A DNA stretch of 41,215 nucleotides from Pontiellaceae bacterium. Lineage in GTDB: Bacteria; Verrucomicrobiota; Kiritimatiellia; Kiritimatiellales; Pontiellaceae. The stretch spans positions 1 to 41,215 of the forward strand of contig JAFGVP010000168.1 in assembly GCA_016937945.1 (NCBI GenBank). Reading direction: 5' to 3'. The position numbers were made by a program, and so were the translations under genes. This document shows positions 15,950-23,922 of this stretch, one piece after another; position 1 is the stretch's first letter, and every line of letters begins with the position of its first letter. Under the pieces are notes generated by a model, which saw only the letters and a list, made by a program, of their open reading frames with translations, was not told where the DNA came from and made no database searches.

Positions 15950-16798
15950 TTAATAATATCGCACCGGAGCTTTTTCTGAATTGAGGGTGAGATCAATTTC
16001 CTTGATCCGTTTTCCCTGTGACGTGGCAAATTCAATCACGGAAGCGAGATAGTACAGCTTAGTTTCCATCTGGAAACGTGGCATGCGTACCCGGGTCGGG
16101 CGCGAACCACGCAGACGGATATCAATAAAATCATCATACGTGATATCCATCGTATCGATCGGAACAAGATCCCTCAGATATTGCTTGCTCTCGCACAGCC
16201 CGATAATCTCAAGAGCATAATCAATGTCGTTGTCTTCTAGCTCCGTTCCCATAACAGCCGTATGATCATACCCTTTAACAAGCGGAAGACGCTCGAGTTC
16301 GGCATTAACGCGGGGCGGCAACAGATATCCATAGCGATCAAGTAGCCGCGGCACCTTATAATCCCCTATCATAATGCGGGCAACGGGCACGCGCTCCTTG
16401 ACGTGCACGTAAAGTGTACTGGGCAGTTCCCGTGTAAGTTCGACAGACTCAACAACCGGCAACACTTCCAGTTTTTCTTCGATCTCGTCAAAGCCGAAGG
16501 AAAAAAGGTTCATATCCTCCCTCAACCCGGAGGCGTCCCGAATCATCTGCTCCGTAAGTCTTCCGTCGCAGCTGACGACTAAATGCTGGATACGAAAGCG
16601 CGGATTCTCTGAAAACAGCTTCTGTCCGGCATAATGAAAGGTCCATGCCAGTCCGCCAAGGAGGAGCAGCAACAGCAGTAAGGCAACGGTAACAACCACG
16701 GAACGCTGAGCAATCACGCCCGCATCAGTTCCTTTACGCTTTTTCGCGCGCACGTATTGAGGTTTTGTTGTTCTGCCTGAGATCTTTCGAGCTGCCAT
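15950..16798 (-). CDS. ftsQ: Cell-division protein FtsQ/DivIB (POTRA domain)
   Basis: FtsQ is a bitopic divisome protein. A basic cytoplasmic tail (1-30, rich in Lys/Arg) precedes one membrane span (~33-53, VVVTVALLLLLLLLGGLAW). The POTRA domain is at ~68-138 (FRIQHLVVSCDGRLTEQMIR, then LPVVESVELTRELPSTLYVH and VKERVPVA), followed by the FtsQ beta domain. Length (282) is normal. The context between ddl and ftsA agrees. The gap to ddl is 27 bases, so the genes are co-transcribed. Confidence 0.92.
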   Translation of the reverse strand: MAARKISGRTTKPQYVRAKKRKGTDAGVIAQRSVVVTVALLLLLLLLGGLAWTFHYAGQKLFSENPRFRIQHLVVSCDGRLTEQMIRDASGLREDMNLFSFGFDEIEEKLEVLPVVESVELTRELPSTLYVHVKERVPVARIMIGDYKVPRLLDRYGYLLPPRVNAELERLPLVKGYDHTAVMGTELEDNDIDYALEIIGLCESKQYLRDLVPIDTMDITYDDFIDIRLRGSRPTRVRMPRFQMETKLYYLASVIEFATSQGKRIKEIDLTLNSEKAPVRYY

Positions 16799-16825
16799 TT
16801 GTACATCCTTAAATCAAGTCGAACA

Positions 16826-17716
16826 CTATAGATGAGCGAGTTCCATGATGCGACAGCAAAGCTCCGAAAAACCAATTCCGCGGGCCCTTGCGGCCTTGGG
16901 GAGCAGGCTGGTTGCAGTAAATCCGGGAATGGCATTCAGTTCCAGAACATAGGCGTTTCCGTCCGGCGAGAGACGAAAATCTATCCTGCCGAAATTTTCA
17001 GCGCCAAGGCATTCAAAGGTCTGCAGTGCCAGAGCCTGAATGCGTCGCGTGGTCTCATCATCAAGAACCGCCGGAATGTCGTAACGCGTATCGCCGCTGG
17101 TATACTTTGCCTTAAAATCGTACCACTCGGTTGCCGGGATGATTTCCACGACGGGAAGAACCTCTCCATCAACGATACCAACCGTCAATTCCCTACCTTC
17201 GATATATTTTTCCACGAGTGCATCATCTGAAAGGTGGAGTACCCCGCGAATCGCTTCCGCCCAGTCATTCTCCTCCATTACCAGATAGCACCCCACGCTT
17301 GAGCCTTCCCTCGGAGGTTTAACCACCAGAGGAACCGGCAGTGTTCGCTGATCTCCGGCAGAAAGAACCTCCCCCGGAGCAACCGGGACGCCATGTTTAA
17401 TAAGCCGGTCTCGGGTCAGCACTTTATCGAAGGAAATACGGCTCGATTCGGCGCCGGACCCGGTAAAAGGGATTTTTCGATCCATCAGGATCTGTTGAAT
17501 GCTCCCGTCTTCACCGAATCGTCCGTGCAACGCAACAAACACAGCCTCGATTTCAGAGGGAATAAGCAGTTCGGTCGAATCAATATCCATCTCGATTACG
17601 TCATAGCCCCCCTCACGAAGGCCGGCGGCAATAGCCGCGCCGGACCGGAGAGAAACATCCCGTTCCGAAGAAATCCCGCCCATAAGAACCGCTACTTTAG
17701 AGAATCTTTTGCCCAT
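16826..17716 (-). CDS. ddl: D-alanine--D-alanine ligase
   Basis: Ddl makes the D-Ala-D-Ala dipeptide of peptidoglycan. The ATP-grasp enzyme of 296 residues shows VAVLMGGISSERDVSLRSG, AVFVALHGRFGEDGSIQ, the ligand loop PFTGSGAESSRISFDK, VVKPPREGSSVG, VEKYIEGRELTVGIVDGEVL and NFGRIDFRLSPDGNAYVLEL followed by NAIPG. The start at 17716 is chosen because it matches the family N-terminus and has AAGGGGT just upstream; an upstream in-frame ATG (17860) would run into the divergent promoter region. It is the first gene of the ddl-ftsQ-ftsA-ftsZ unit; mur genes are not upstream of it, so the dcw cluster is split in this genome. Confidence 0.95.
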   Translation of the reverse strand: MGKRFSKVAVLMGGISSERDVSLRSGAAIAAGLREGGYDVIEMDIDSTELLIPSEIEAVFVALHGRFGEDGSIQQILMDRKIPFTGSGAESSRISFDKVLTRDRLIKHGVPVAPGEVLSAGDQRTLPVPLVVKPPREGSSVGCYLVMEENDWAEAIRGVLHLSDDALVEKYIEGRELTVGIVDGEVLPVVEIIPATEWYDFKAKYTSGDTRYDIPAVLDDETTRRIQALALQTFECLGAENFGRIDFRLSPDGNAYVLELNAIPGFTATSLLPKAARARGIGFSELCCRIMELAHL

Positions 17717-17760
17717 ATTTACCCCTTGAAATTCAGATCTTTGATTAACACAAAATCGCC

Positions 17761-17800
17761 GGAGGCGGAAAGCCGGAACCTGCAATTGCCTCCGTTTTTT
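17761..17800 (+). terminator. Terminator-like dyad upstream of ddl, oriented on + strand
   Basis: GGAGGC (17761-17766) and GCCTCC (17788-17793) are inverted repeats followed by G and T6 (17795-17800). On the + strand this has intrinsic-terminator shape, but no + strand gene ends here; it lies between divergent ddl and the DUF167 gene. It may block antisense transcription from the ddl promoter region or act as a leader structure. Weak. Confidence 0.3.
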
Positions 17801-17880
17801 GAAATCTGTAATACTTGAGTTAATATACAAGCAACAAACTCCGGAAGTCATGCAGGTCATTCGTACAGATTGGATATATA

Positions 17881-18180
17881 ATGAACTGGATCGAAATCAG
17901 AGACGATTGTGCAATTCTAAGCATCCGGGTGATTCCCCGGGCATCGAAGGATGAAATCATGGGCCTGCTAGGAACAGAGGCGTTAAAGATTCGGATCCAG
18001 GCACCGCCCGTTGAGGGAAAAGCAAATGTCTACCTCGTGAAATATCTCTCAAAACGGTGGAAAATCCCTCGATCAAATCTGGAAATTCTCTCTGGAGAAA
18101 CAGGGCGAAACAAGCGAATCCGGATTAATGATCCCTCGGCGGAACTCATTGAAACGATCAGTGCCCTTGAGAAGATGTGA
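17881..18180 (+). CDS. DUF167 / YggU family protein
   Basis: The 99-residue protein matches the YggU family throughout: LSIRVIPRASKDEIMGL, LKIRIQAPPVEGKANVYLVK, YLSKRWKIPRSNLEILSGET and GRNKRIRI. The family is widespread and small, with an unestablished biochemical role. The ATG has no strong ribosome binding site and lies right after an AT-rich stretch. It is followed after 45 bases by an unknown membrane protein, probably co-transcribed. Confidence 0.88.
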   Translation: MNWIEIRDDCAILSIRVIPRASKDEIMGLLGTEALKIRIQAPPVEGKANVYLVKYLSKRWKIPRSNLEILSGETGRNKRIRINDPSAELIETISALEKM

Positions 18181-18225
18181 GCACTTCGCTTGCCTTTCCA
18201 TTTTTCACCTGCTAGAAGAGCGCGC

Positions 18226-18852
18226 ATGAAATCTGTAATTGTTGATGAACTTAAACACCATGGACCCTTCACCCTGCTTGGAGCGCTGATTGGCGTGGTC
18301 GGCGTTTTGCTGTTGCAGCGCCTGATGCCTAATGCCCTGCAGACCCAGCGCGTTGAAGCCCTTTTTGAATTTTCACATCCACTACACGTATTCCTCAGTG
18401 CGCTCGTAACCGCAGCGGTCTACAAAAACTATCGGGGACGTCCGCATCACTCGAAAACCGGCATGATTGCCGTGGTTCTCGTCGGTTATTTCGGATCGAT
18501 CGGCATTGCGACCCTGAGTGACTGTATTGTGCCATACTGGGGCGAGTTGCTGATGGGATGGGATCACGCGCATGCGCACATTGGAATCATAGAAATGCCG
18601 GTAATCATAAATCTGGCGGCCCTGCTCGGTATAGGCGGAGCTTTCTTCTCGAGTCAGACCCATTTTTCGCATGGCGGCCACGTCTTGCTGAGTACGGCGG
18701 CCTCCCTTTTTCACATGCTGCGGGTTCATCCGGATTCTTTCTCCATCTCTGAGAGTCTGATGGTTACCGCCTTTCTTTTCCTTGCCGTCTGGGGCCCCTG
18801 CTGCCTGAGTGATATTGTCTTCCCGCTAATATTCACGCGAAAAGAATCCTGA
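18226..18852 (+). CDS. Histidine-rich integral membrane protein of unknown function
   Basis: The 208-residue protein has about five hydrophobic segments (around 16-30, 54-68, 83-100, 120-140 and 175-200). Polar residues placed in or near membranes are notable: FSHPLHVFLSALVTAAVYK, LMGWDHAHAHIGIIEMPVII and QTHFSHGGHVLL. Such His/Asp clusters suggest metal binding or transport, but no recognised family motif supports a name. Start ATG 18226 has a weak AGAAGAG site; a TTG at 18190 is an in-frame alternative. It lies between a DUF167 protein and a pair of unknown small proteins. Confidence 0.65.
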   Translation: MKSVIVDELKHHGPFTLLGALIGVVGVLLLQRLMPNALQTQRVEALFEFSHPLHVFLSALVTAAVYKNYRGRPHHSKTGMIAVVLVGYFGSIGIATLSDCIVPYWGELLMGWDHAHAHIGIIEMPVIINLAALLGIGGAFFSSQTHFSHGGHVLLSTAASLFHMLRVHPDSFSISESLMVTAFLFLAVWGPCCLSDIVFPLIFTRKES

Positions 18853-18973
18853 TTTTCTCATTATCAAGAATTAAATGGCAGATGAAATCGACTCCTTTGC
18901 GGGAAACCGCACGAATTGTGGCAAAGTGCCGCAGGCTCCGAGGAGTGGCATAAACTGTGCATGGATTTCATAC

Positions 18974-19312
18974 ATGAAGTCCAAAAAAAAGATTCTCTGG
19001 CTCAGTGATATGGATGTAGGCCTGTTCGTCAGCTATCAGATTACCTCATCCCTGCTGACAACAAAACTATTCCGATTTATTACTCTGAATACCATTCCGC
19101 TGAGCCGGGTCATGGATCTCCGCGAAGCCGCGGCGTCCGATGTCACGCGCCTGAACCACCTGAACTGGTTTACCTTCCTCCCATGGAAACGCAGCCGATG
19201 CCCTGTGTACACCTTGCAGGCTGCCGAAAATTCTCCGAGAATTTTCATGAAACTGAACCGGGGATCCCACATTGAAATGAAGAATAGATTGGATGGCCGC
19301 CTCCATGGCTGA
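18974..19312 (+). CDS. Unknown small protein A, tandem paralogue of the next gene
   Basis: The frame yields 112 residues from ATG 18974 (145 from ATG 18875; neither has a clear ribosome binding site). The core reads LSDMDVGLFVSYQITSSLLT, IPLSRVMDLREAA, then WFTFLPWKR and PVYTLQ, with a late GSHIEM. The same order of motifs occurs in the next frame (LS..-G-F-SY, I-L, LR-A, W..FL..K, PVY-LQ, R-F, G-H), so the two are duplicates that have diverged. No signal peptide or clear membrane span. I do not recognise the family; the pattern of short beta-like strands could be a PH-like fold, which is speculation. It overlaps the start of its paralogue. Confidence 0.5.
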   Translation: MKSKKKILWLSDMDVGLFVSYQITSSLLTTKLFRFITLNTIPLSRVMDLREAAASDVTRLNHLNWFTFLPWKRSRCPVYTLQAAENSPRIFMKLNRGSHIEMKNRLDGRLHG

Positions 19313-19664
19313 TCAAAACGAGCCGATACTGTTATCTCCCCTGCGCCCGGGCGTGTTCTGTTCATATGTCCTGTCAGGAGAGCATATTCTGGTTCGACTT
19401 CTGGGAATTGTCACGATCCGCAGGATTCATCTGGCTGCAGTACACTATCTTCGACTCGCAAGCCGGTCAGAAGTTCCCGTTGGCATGTTGCTCCTTCACT
19501 GGCCGCGCTTCCTTTCAATCCGCAAAAAATCCCTGCCGGTTTATGTTTTACAAACACGTTCCCGTCACCGTTTTTTTCTGATCATGCAAAGCGGGGCTCA
19601 TTTTCAGCTACGAACCGAGATCGGTCGATATGCTCCGCTCAAGAGGACGCGAATGGCCGCATAA
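19308..19664 (+). CDS. Unknown small protein B, tandem paralogue of the previous gene
   Basis: The product is 118 residues from ATG 19308 (ATG 19293 is also in frame). It reads ILLSPLRPGVFCSYVLSGEH, then VTIRRIHLAAVHYLRLA, WPRFLSIRKKSLPVYVLQ and RFFLIMQSGAHFQL, matching protein A segment by segment. The start overlaps the end of A by a few bases, so the pair is translated together. The basic C-terminus (YAPLKRTRMAA) differs from A. A bidirectional terminator follows 16 bases later. Function unknown. Confidence 0.5.
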   Translation, partial: ADQNEPILLSPLRPGVFCSYVLSGEHILVRLLGIVTIRRIHLAAVHYLRLASRSEVPVGMLLLHWPRFLSIRKKSLPVYVLQTRSRHRFFLIMQSGAHFQLRTEIGRYAPLKRTRMAA

Positions 19665-19679
19665 CCCCTGCTTTGCACA

Positions 19680-19711
19680 AAAAAAGACCCGCCAGAAAGC
19701 GGGCCTTTTTT
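19680..19711. terminator. Bidirectional intrinsic terminator between unknown pair and ppdK
   Basis: AAAAAGACCCGC and GCGGGCCTTTTT pair around a CAGAAA loop, with one mismatch in the stem. T-rich ends occur on both strands, so it can terminate both the + strand unknown genes and the - strand ppdK, whose stop is 20 bases away. Confidence 0.85.
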
Positions 19712-19730
19712 CTAAACGGACATTCTATGC

Positions 19731-22484
19731 CTAGCCTTTGATTGCCGCCTGCGCAGCCGCAAGACGGGCGATCGGAACGCGGAACGGTGAGCAACTCACA
19801 TAGTTCAGGCCAGCCTTGGCGCAAAACTTCACGCTTTCCGGATCTCCGCCATGTTCGCCGCAAATGCCGCACTTCAGCTCTGGTCGGGTTTCCCTGCCGC
19901 GCTCAACGCCGAGCTTCACCAGCTGGCCGACACCGCTCTGGTCCAGATGCTGGAACGGATCGGACGGAAGAATCTTTTCCTTCAGATAATCCGGGAGGAA
20001 CGTTCCAATGTCATCGCGGCTGTAACCGAATGTCATCTGCGTAAGGTCATTCGTGCCGAAGCTGAAGAATTCTGCTGTCTCGGCAATTTCATCCGCCGTT
20101 AGGGCGGCACGCGGGATCTCAATCATGGTTCCCACCATGTATTTTACATCCACGCCGGTCTTCTGAATGACTTCATCAGCGGTTTTGCGGACAATCTTCT
20201 CAAGAAAGTCGAGCTCCGCCTTGGTGCCGATCAACGGGATCATGATTTCCGGCAGCACTTTAACCTTGGACTTTCCCTTGGACATCTTGCACGCCGCGCC
20301 GATGATTGCCTGCGTCTGCATCACACACAGTTCCGGATAGGTAATGGAGAGACGACATCCGCGATGTCCCAGCATCGGATTGAACTCATGCAGTTCCTGA
20401 ACCCGCTCGGTCACTTTTTTCAGGGAAACGCCAATCCGTTTGGCCATTTCCTGCTGATCCTTGCGCGTGTGCGGAACGAATTCGTGCAGCGGCGGATCAA
20501 GCAGACGCACCGTAACCGGCAATCCGTCCATGGCCTTGAAGATGCCCTCGAAGTCCTTCTGCTGATGCTTCAGCAACTTGGCGAGCGCCGTCTTTCGGGA
20601 AATTTCGTCCTCCGCAAGGATGAATTCACGAATGGCCCAGATCCGGTCGCCCTCAAAGAACATGTGCTCCGTCCGGCAAAGACCGATACCTTCAGCACCG
20701 AACGAACGGGCAGCGGCCGCATCCTTCGGCGTGTCTGCATTCGTGCGGACATTGATCTTACGATTGCTGTCGGACCAGCGGGAAACCTCTTCATACATCT
20801 TATAGATCGGGTCCTGCTTTGCCGTGGCACGTCCTTCGACAACGGCAGCAACAACCGGGCTTACCTGGGTCGGGATCTGTCCTTCATAAACCAGGCCGGT
20901 AGAGCCGTTCAGGCTCAGCCAATCGCCTTCCTTTAGAACCTTCTTGCCAATCGTGACGGTCTTTTTCTTGTAATCGATCTTAAGTTCGCCGGCGCCGCAA
21001 ATACAGCACTTGCCCCAGCCTCGAGCAACCACCGCCGCGTGCGATGTCATACCGCCGGTAGAGGTCAGAACGCCCTGAGCCGCCCACATGCCGCCCACAT
21101 CTTCCGGGCTTGTTTCGTGCCGGACCAGGACAATCTTCTCATCCGGGTTCTTTTTGATAGCGGCTTCAGCATCGTGGGCCTCAAACATAATTTTACCGAC
21201 GGCTGCCCCGGGGCCTGCCGGGAGACCGGATGTGATCTGCCGGGCTTTCTTTTCGGCTGCGATATCGAAGACCGGGAAGAGCAGCTGCTCAAGATCATCA
21301 CCGGAAAGTGTCATGAGCGCTTCTTTCTGGGTCAGGATCTTCGGCTGGGCTTCGCCGGAGAAGACATCCTTGCCGGTAGCCATTTCAACCGCCCAGCGAA
21401 CACCGGCCAGGCCGGTACGCTTCGCATTACGGGTCTGCAGCATGAACAGCTTGCCTTCCTGAACCGTAAACTCGATATCCTGCGGATGCTTATAATGCTT
21501 CTCGAGACGGGCCATGATCTTCTGAAGATCCTTGTAAGCCTTCTTCCAGACCTTGGATTCTTCGTTCGGCATATCGTCAAGATGCTTCGGTGTACGAATG
21601 CCGGCGACCACGTCTTCACCCTGCGCATCGATCAGGTATTCCCCCATTGGGCGGCTGTCGCCGGTGCCGCCGTCGCGCGTGAATGCCACGCCGGTACCGG
21701 ACTCCTTGCCCATGTTGCCGAAGACCATCGTGCAGATGTTGACAGCGGTACCAAGCAGGCCGCTGATCTTATTGATCTGACGGTACTTTTCCGCACGCTC
21801 GGAATTCCATGAACCGAAAACGGCGCGAATAGAAAGGTCCAGCTGTTCCATCGGATCCTGCGGAAACGGCTTCTTTACCTTGTCCTTGTAGACCTTCTTG
21901 TAGATATCAACGAGCTCCTTGAGCTGTTCGGCGCTCAGGTCGGTATCTTCCTTTGCCTTGTACTTTTTCTTGAGTGCTTCAAGTTCCACTTCAAAATCGT
22001 GATGGTTCAGCCCCGTGTAAGGCCCCATGACAACATCGCCGAACATATCGATAAATCGCCGATAACAATCCCATCCCGTACGTTCGTTACCGGTCTGTTC
22101 GATAAAGCCGAGAACCGATTTATCCGTGAGGCCGAGGTTAAGCACAGTGTCCATCATGCCGGGCATCGATACGGCAGCGCCGGAGCGGACCGAGACAAGC
22201 AGCGGATCCTTCGGATCACCCAGCTTTTTGCCCATGTTGGTCTCCAGTTTCTTCAACTGCGCCTTCAGCTGTTTCTCCATTTCCGGAGGATATTTGCCGC
22301 CGGTCTTGGAATAGTAGGCACAGGCTTCCGTGGAGATGGTCAATCCCGGAGGAACCGGAAGGTTTGCGTTGGCCATTTCCGCCAGGTTGGCTCCCTTGCC
22401 GCCCAAAACGGCTTTCATGCTGCTGTCACCTTCAGTGAGCTCTTTCGAGATCCCGTAGAAATAGACATATTTCTTCTGTGCCAT
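19731..22484 (-). CDS. ppdK: Pyruvate, phosphate dikinase
   Basis: PPDK interconverts pyruvate + ATP + Pi and PEP + AMP + PPi, serving glycolysis or gluconeogenesis in many anaerobes. The 917-residue protein has the N-terminal ATP-grasp domain (GGKGANLAEMANANLPVPPG; SVRSGAAVSMPGMMDTVLNL), the phosphohistidine domain GGMTSHAAVVARGWGKCCI, and the C-terminal TIM barrel (GIGLCRTEHMFF; NPMLGHRGCRL; FFSFGTNDLTQMTFGYSRDD; KCGICGEHGGDP with the catalytic Cys). All key regions look intact. It is a single gene, divergent from the carA operon. Confidence 0.97.
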   Translation of the reverse strand: MAQKKYVYFYGISKELTEGDSSMKAVLGGKGANLAEMANANLPVPPGLTISTEACAYYSKTGGKYPPEMEKQLKAQLKKLETNMGKKLGDPKDPLLVSVRSGAAVSMPGMMDTVLNLGLTDKSVLGFIEQTGNERTGWDCYRRFIDMFGDVVMGPYTGLNHHDFEVELEALKKKYKAKEDTDLSAEQLKELVDIYKKVYKDKVKKPFPQDPMEQLDLSIRAVFGSWNSERAEKYRQINKISGLLGTAVNICTMVFGNMGKESGTGVAFTRDGGTGDSRPMGEYLIDAQGEDVVAGIRTPKHLDDMPNEESKVWKKAYKDLQKIMARLEKHYKHPQDIEFTVQEGKLFMLQTRNAKRTGLAGVRWAVEMATGKDVFSGEAQPKILTQKEALMTLSGDDLEQLLFPVFDIAAEKKARQITSGLPAGPGAAVGKIMFEAHDAEAAIKKNPDEKIVLVRHETSPEDVGGMWAAQGVLTSTGGMTSHAAVVARGWGKCCICGAGELKIDYKKKTVTIGKKVLKEGDWLSLNGSTGLVYEGQIPTQVSPVVAAVVEGRATAKQDPIYKMYEEVSRWSDSNRKINVRTNADTPKDAAAARSFGAEGIGLCRTEHMFFEGDRIWAIREFILAEDEISRKTALAKLLKHQQKDFEGIFKAMDGLPVTVRLLDPPLHEFVPHTRKDQQEMAKRIGVSLKKVTERVQELHEFNPMLGHRGCRLSITYPELCVMQTQAIIGAACKMSKGKSKVKVLPEIMIPLIGTKAELDFLEKIVRKTADEVIQKTGVDVKYMVGTMIEIPRAALTADEIAETAEFFSFGTNDLTQMTFGYSRDDIGTFLPDYLKEKILPSDPFQHLDQSGVGQLVKLGVERGRETRPELKCGICGEHGGDPESVKFCAKAGLNYVSCSPFRVPIARLAAAQAAIKG

Positions 22485-22513
22485 GTATTTTCTCCTTTTT
22501 CAGTAAAATCGGT

Positions 22514-22560
22514 GATCGTAAAAAACGATCTATGTTTATCAGAGCAAAATACAGAGTCAA
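22514..22560 (-). promoter_or_regulatory. Candidate ppdK promoter with a dyad near +1
   Basis: On the - strand TTGACT (22560-22555) and TAAACA (22538-22533) are spaced by 16 bases. Just downstream, GATCGT-AAAAA-ACGATC (22514-22530) is a perfect 6-5-6 inverted repeat overlapping the expected start or early leader, a likely operator or leader hairpin. The ppdK start has an A/G-rich stretch (AAAAAGGAGAAAA) upstream as ribosome binding site. Confidence 0.4.
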
Positions 22561-22570
22561 GGCCCCCATT

Positions 22571-22591
22571 GTTCAATATGCGTTCAATATG
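22571..22591. repeat. Two direct copies of GTTCAATATG with 11-bp period
   Basis: GTTCAATATG occurs at 22571-22580 and again at 22582-22591, one base apart, so the copies fall on nearly the same face of the helix. They lie between the divergent ppdK and carA genes, upstream of the likely ppdK -35. This spacing is typical of binding sites for a regulator that binds direct repeats. Confidence 0.5.
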
Positions 22592-22600
22592 ACTGCTTTT

Positions 22601-22621
22601 GGGGGGCTATTGTATCCCCCC
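22601..22621. repeat. G6/C6 inverted repeat in the ppdK-carA gap
   Basis: GGGGGG (22601-22606) and CCCCCC (22616-22621) flank CTATTGTAT, forming a compact very stable stem of six G-C pairs. It follows directly after the GTTCAATATG repeats. It might be a transcription stop for divergent read-through or a regulatory stem. The remaining ~190 bases up to carA hold no gene that I can see. Confidence 0.35.
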
Positions 22622-22824
22622 GAAAAATCCGAATACCAAAAAACAACAGACACAACGGCCTATTCTTTCGGAAAATGAGGACACTCCTCTGCACAAACCA
22701 TTGGCGCCCAGCATCTAAATATTTATACACCATAAATGATTGCAAGGGGTCGATCGGACATGGATGATATTCCGAATTTTGGACAGAACAGGTTTCTTGC
22801 AAACGTAATTTACGGATGAAATTT

Positions 22825-23922
22825 ATGAAAAAAGCAATTATTGCACTAGAGGACGGGACCTGCTTTGAAGGCCGGGCTTTCGCCGGATCGGGCGAGTTTT
22901 ATGGCGAGCTGGTTTTCAATACATCAATGACCGGTTATCAGGAAATCCTGACCGACCCGTCCTACCACGGACAGATCGTAACCATGACCTATCCTCTGAT
23001 CGGCAACTACGGCATCAACGAAGAGGATGCCGAATCCCGCGCCATCTTTGCCGCCGGACTGGTGATAGGTGAAATATCGCGCATCTACAGCAACTGGCGC
23101 GCCACTAAATCTCTTGCCGAGTATCTCGAAGAAAACGGAAAAATCGGCATCGATCAGGTCGATACGCGTTCCATCACCCTCCATATCCGGGACAAAGGCG
23201 CCATGAAATGCGTTATCTCCACGGAGGATCTGGACAGGGACAGTCTGGTTGCCAAAGCAAAAGCCTCCGACGGCCTTGTGGGCCGCGACCTTGCAACCGA
23301 AGTAACCATTGATAAGACATATGTCTGGCCGACCGGCGGAAAGGCCGATGCCGAATTCCGCGTGGCCGTCATTGACTGCGGGATCAAGCTGAACCAGCTC
23401 CGCATTTTCGAACAGCTCGGCTGTGAATGTACGGTCTATCCGGTTACCACGCCGGCCTCCGAAATCCTGGATGCCAACCCCGACGGCATCTTTGTTTCAA
23501 ACGGACCGGGCGATCCCGCCGGCGCCGCAGATATTACCCGGCTTGTGGGCGACCTGATTGCATCCAAACGTCCGATGTTCGGCATTTGCTTCGGTCATCA
23601 GATGCTTGGCCGTGCGCTGGGCGCCGACACCTATAAGCTTAAATTCGGACATCGCGGCGGCAACCAGCCGATTCAGGACCTGCGCACCACCAAGGTGGAA
23701 ATTGCATCGCACAATCATGGTTTCTGCATTGATGCCGACACCGTTGACCCAGCAGTGGCAGAAGTGACCCATGTCAACCTGAACGACAACACGGTGGCGG
23801 GCCTGAAGCATAAGCAGCAGCCGCTCTTCTGCGTCCAGTATCATCCGGAAGCCGCGCCGGGCCCGCACGACCCGTTCTACCTCTTTGAGGAATTCATCGA
23901 CTTAATGAAGGAAAATAAATAA
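22825..23922 (+). CDS. carA: Carbamoyl-phosphate synthase small (glutaminase) subunit
   Basis: CarA hydrolyses glutamine and passes ammonia to CarB for carbamoyl phosphate, precursor of pyrimidines and arginine. The 365-residue protein has the N-terminal CPSase domain ([37 protein letters not shown]) and a class I amidotransferase domain with nucleophile [10 protein letters not shown] and the His/Glu pair in [13 protein letters not shown]. The start at 22825 is chosen because GGATG precedes it by about 8 bases and the N-terminus then fits the family; an ATG nine bases earlier is in frame. Its stop overlaps the guaA ATG (TAATG). Confidence 0.96.
   Translation: MKKAIIALEDGTCFEGRAFAGSGEFYGELVFNTSMTGYQEILTDPSYHGQIVTMTYPLIGNYGINEEDAESRAIFAAGLVIGEISRIYSNWRATKSLAEYLEENGKIGIDQVDTRSITLHIRDKGAMKCVISTEDLDRDSLVAKAKASDGLVGRDLATEVTIDKTYVWPTGGKADAEFRVAVIDCGIKLNQLRIFEQLGCECTVYPVTTPASEILDANPDGIFVSNGPGDPAGAADITRLVGDLIASKRPMFGICFGHQMLGRALGADTYKLKFGHRGGNQPIQDLRTTKVEIASHNHGFCIDADTVDPAVAEVTHVNLNDNTVAGLKHKQQPLFCVQYHPEAAPGPHDPFYLFEEFIDLMKENK

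Noticed and set aside
17761..17800. Treating the GGAGGC/GCCTCC dyad as an attenuator of the DUF167 gene
   Set aside because: It lies about 80 bases before that gene with no leader peptide and no alternative pairing visible; kept only as a weak terminator-like feature.
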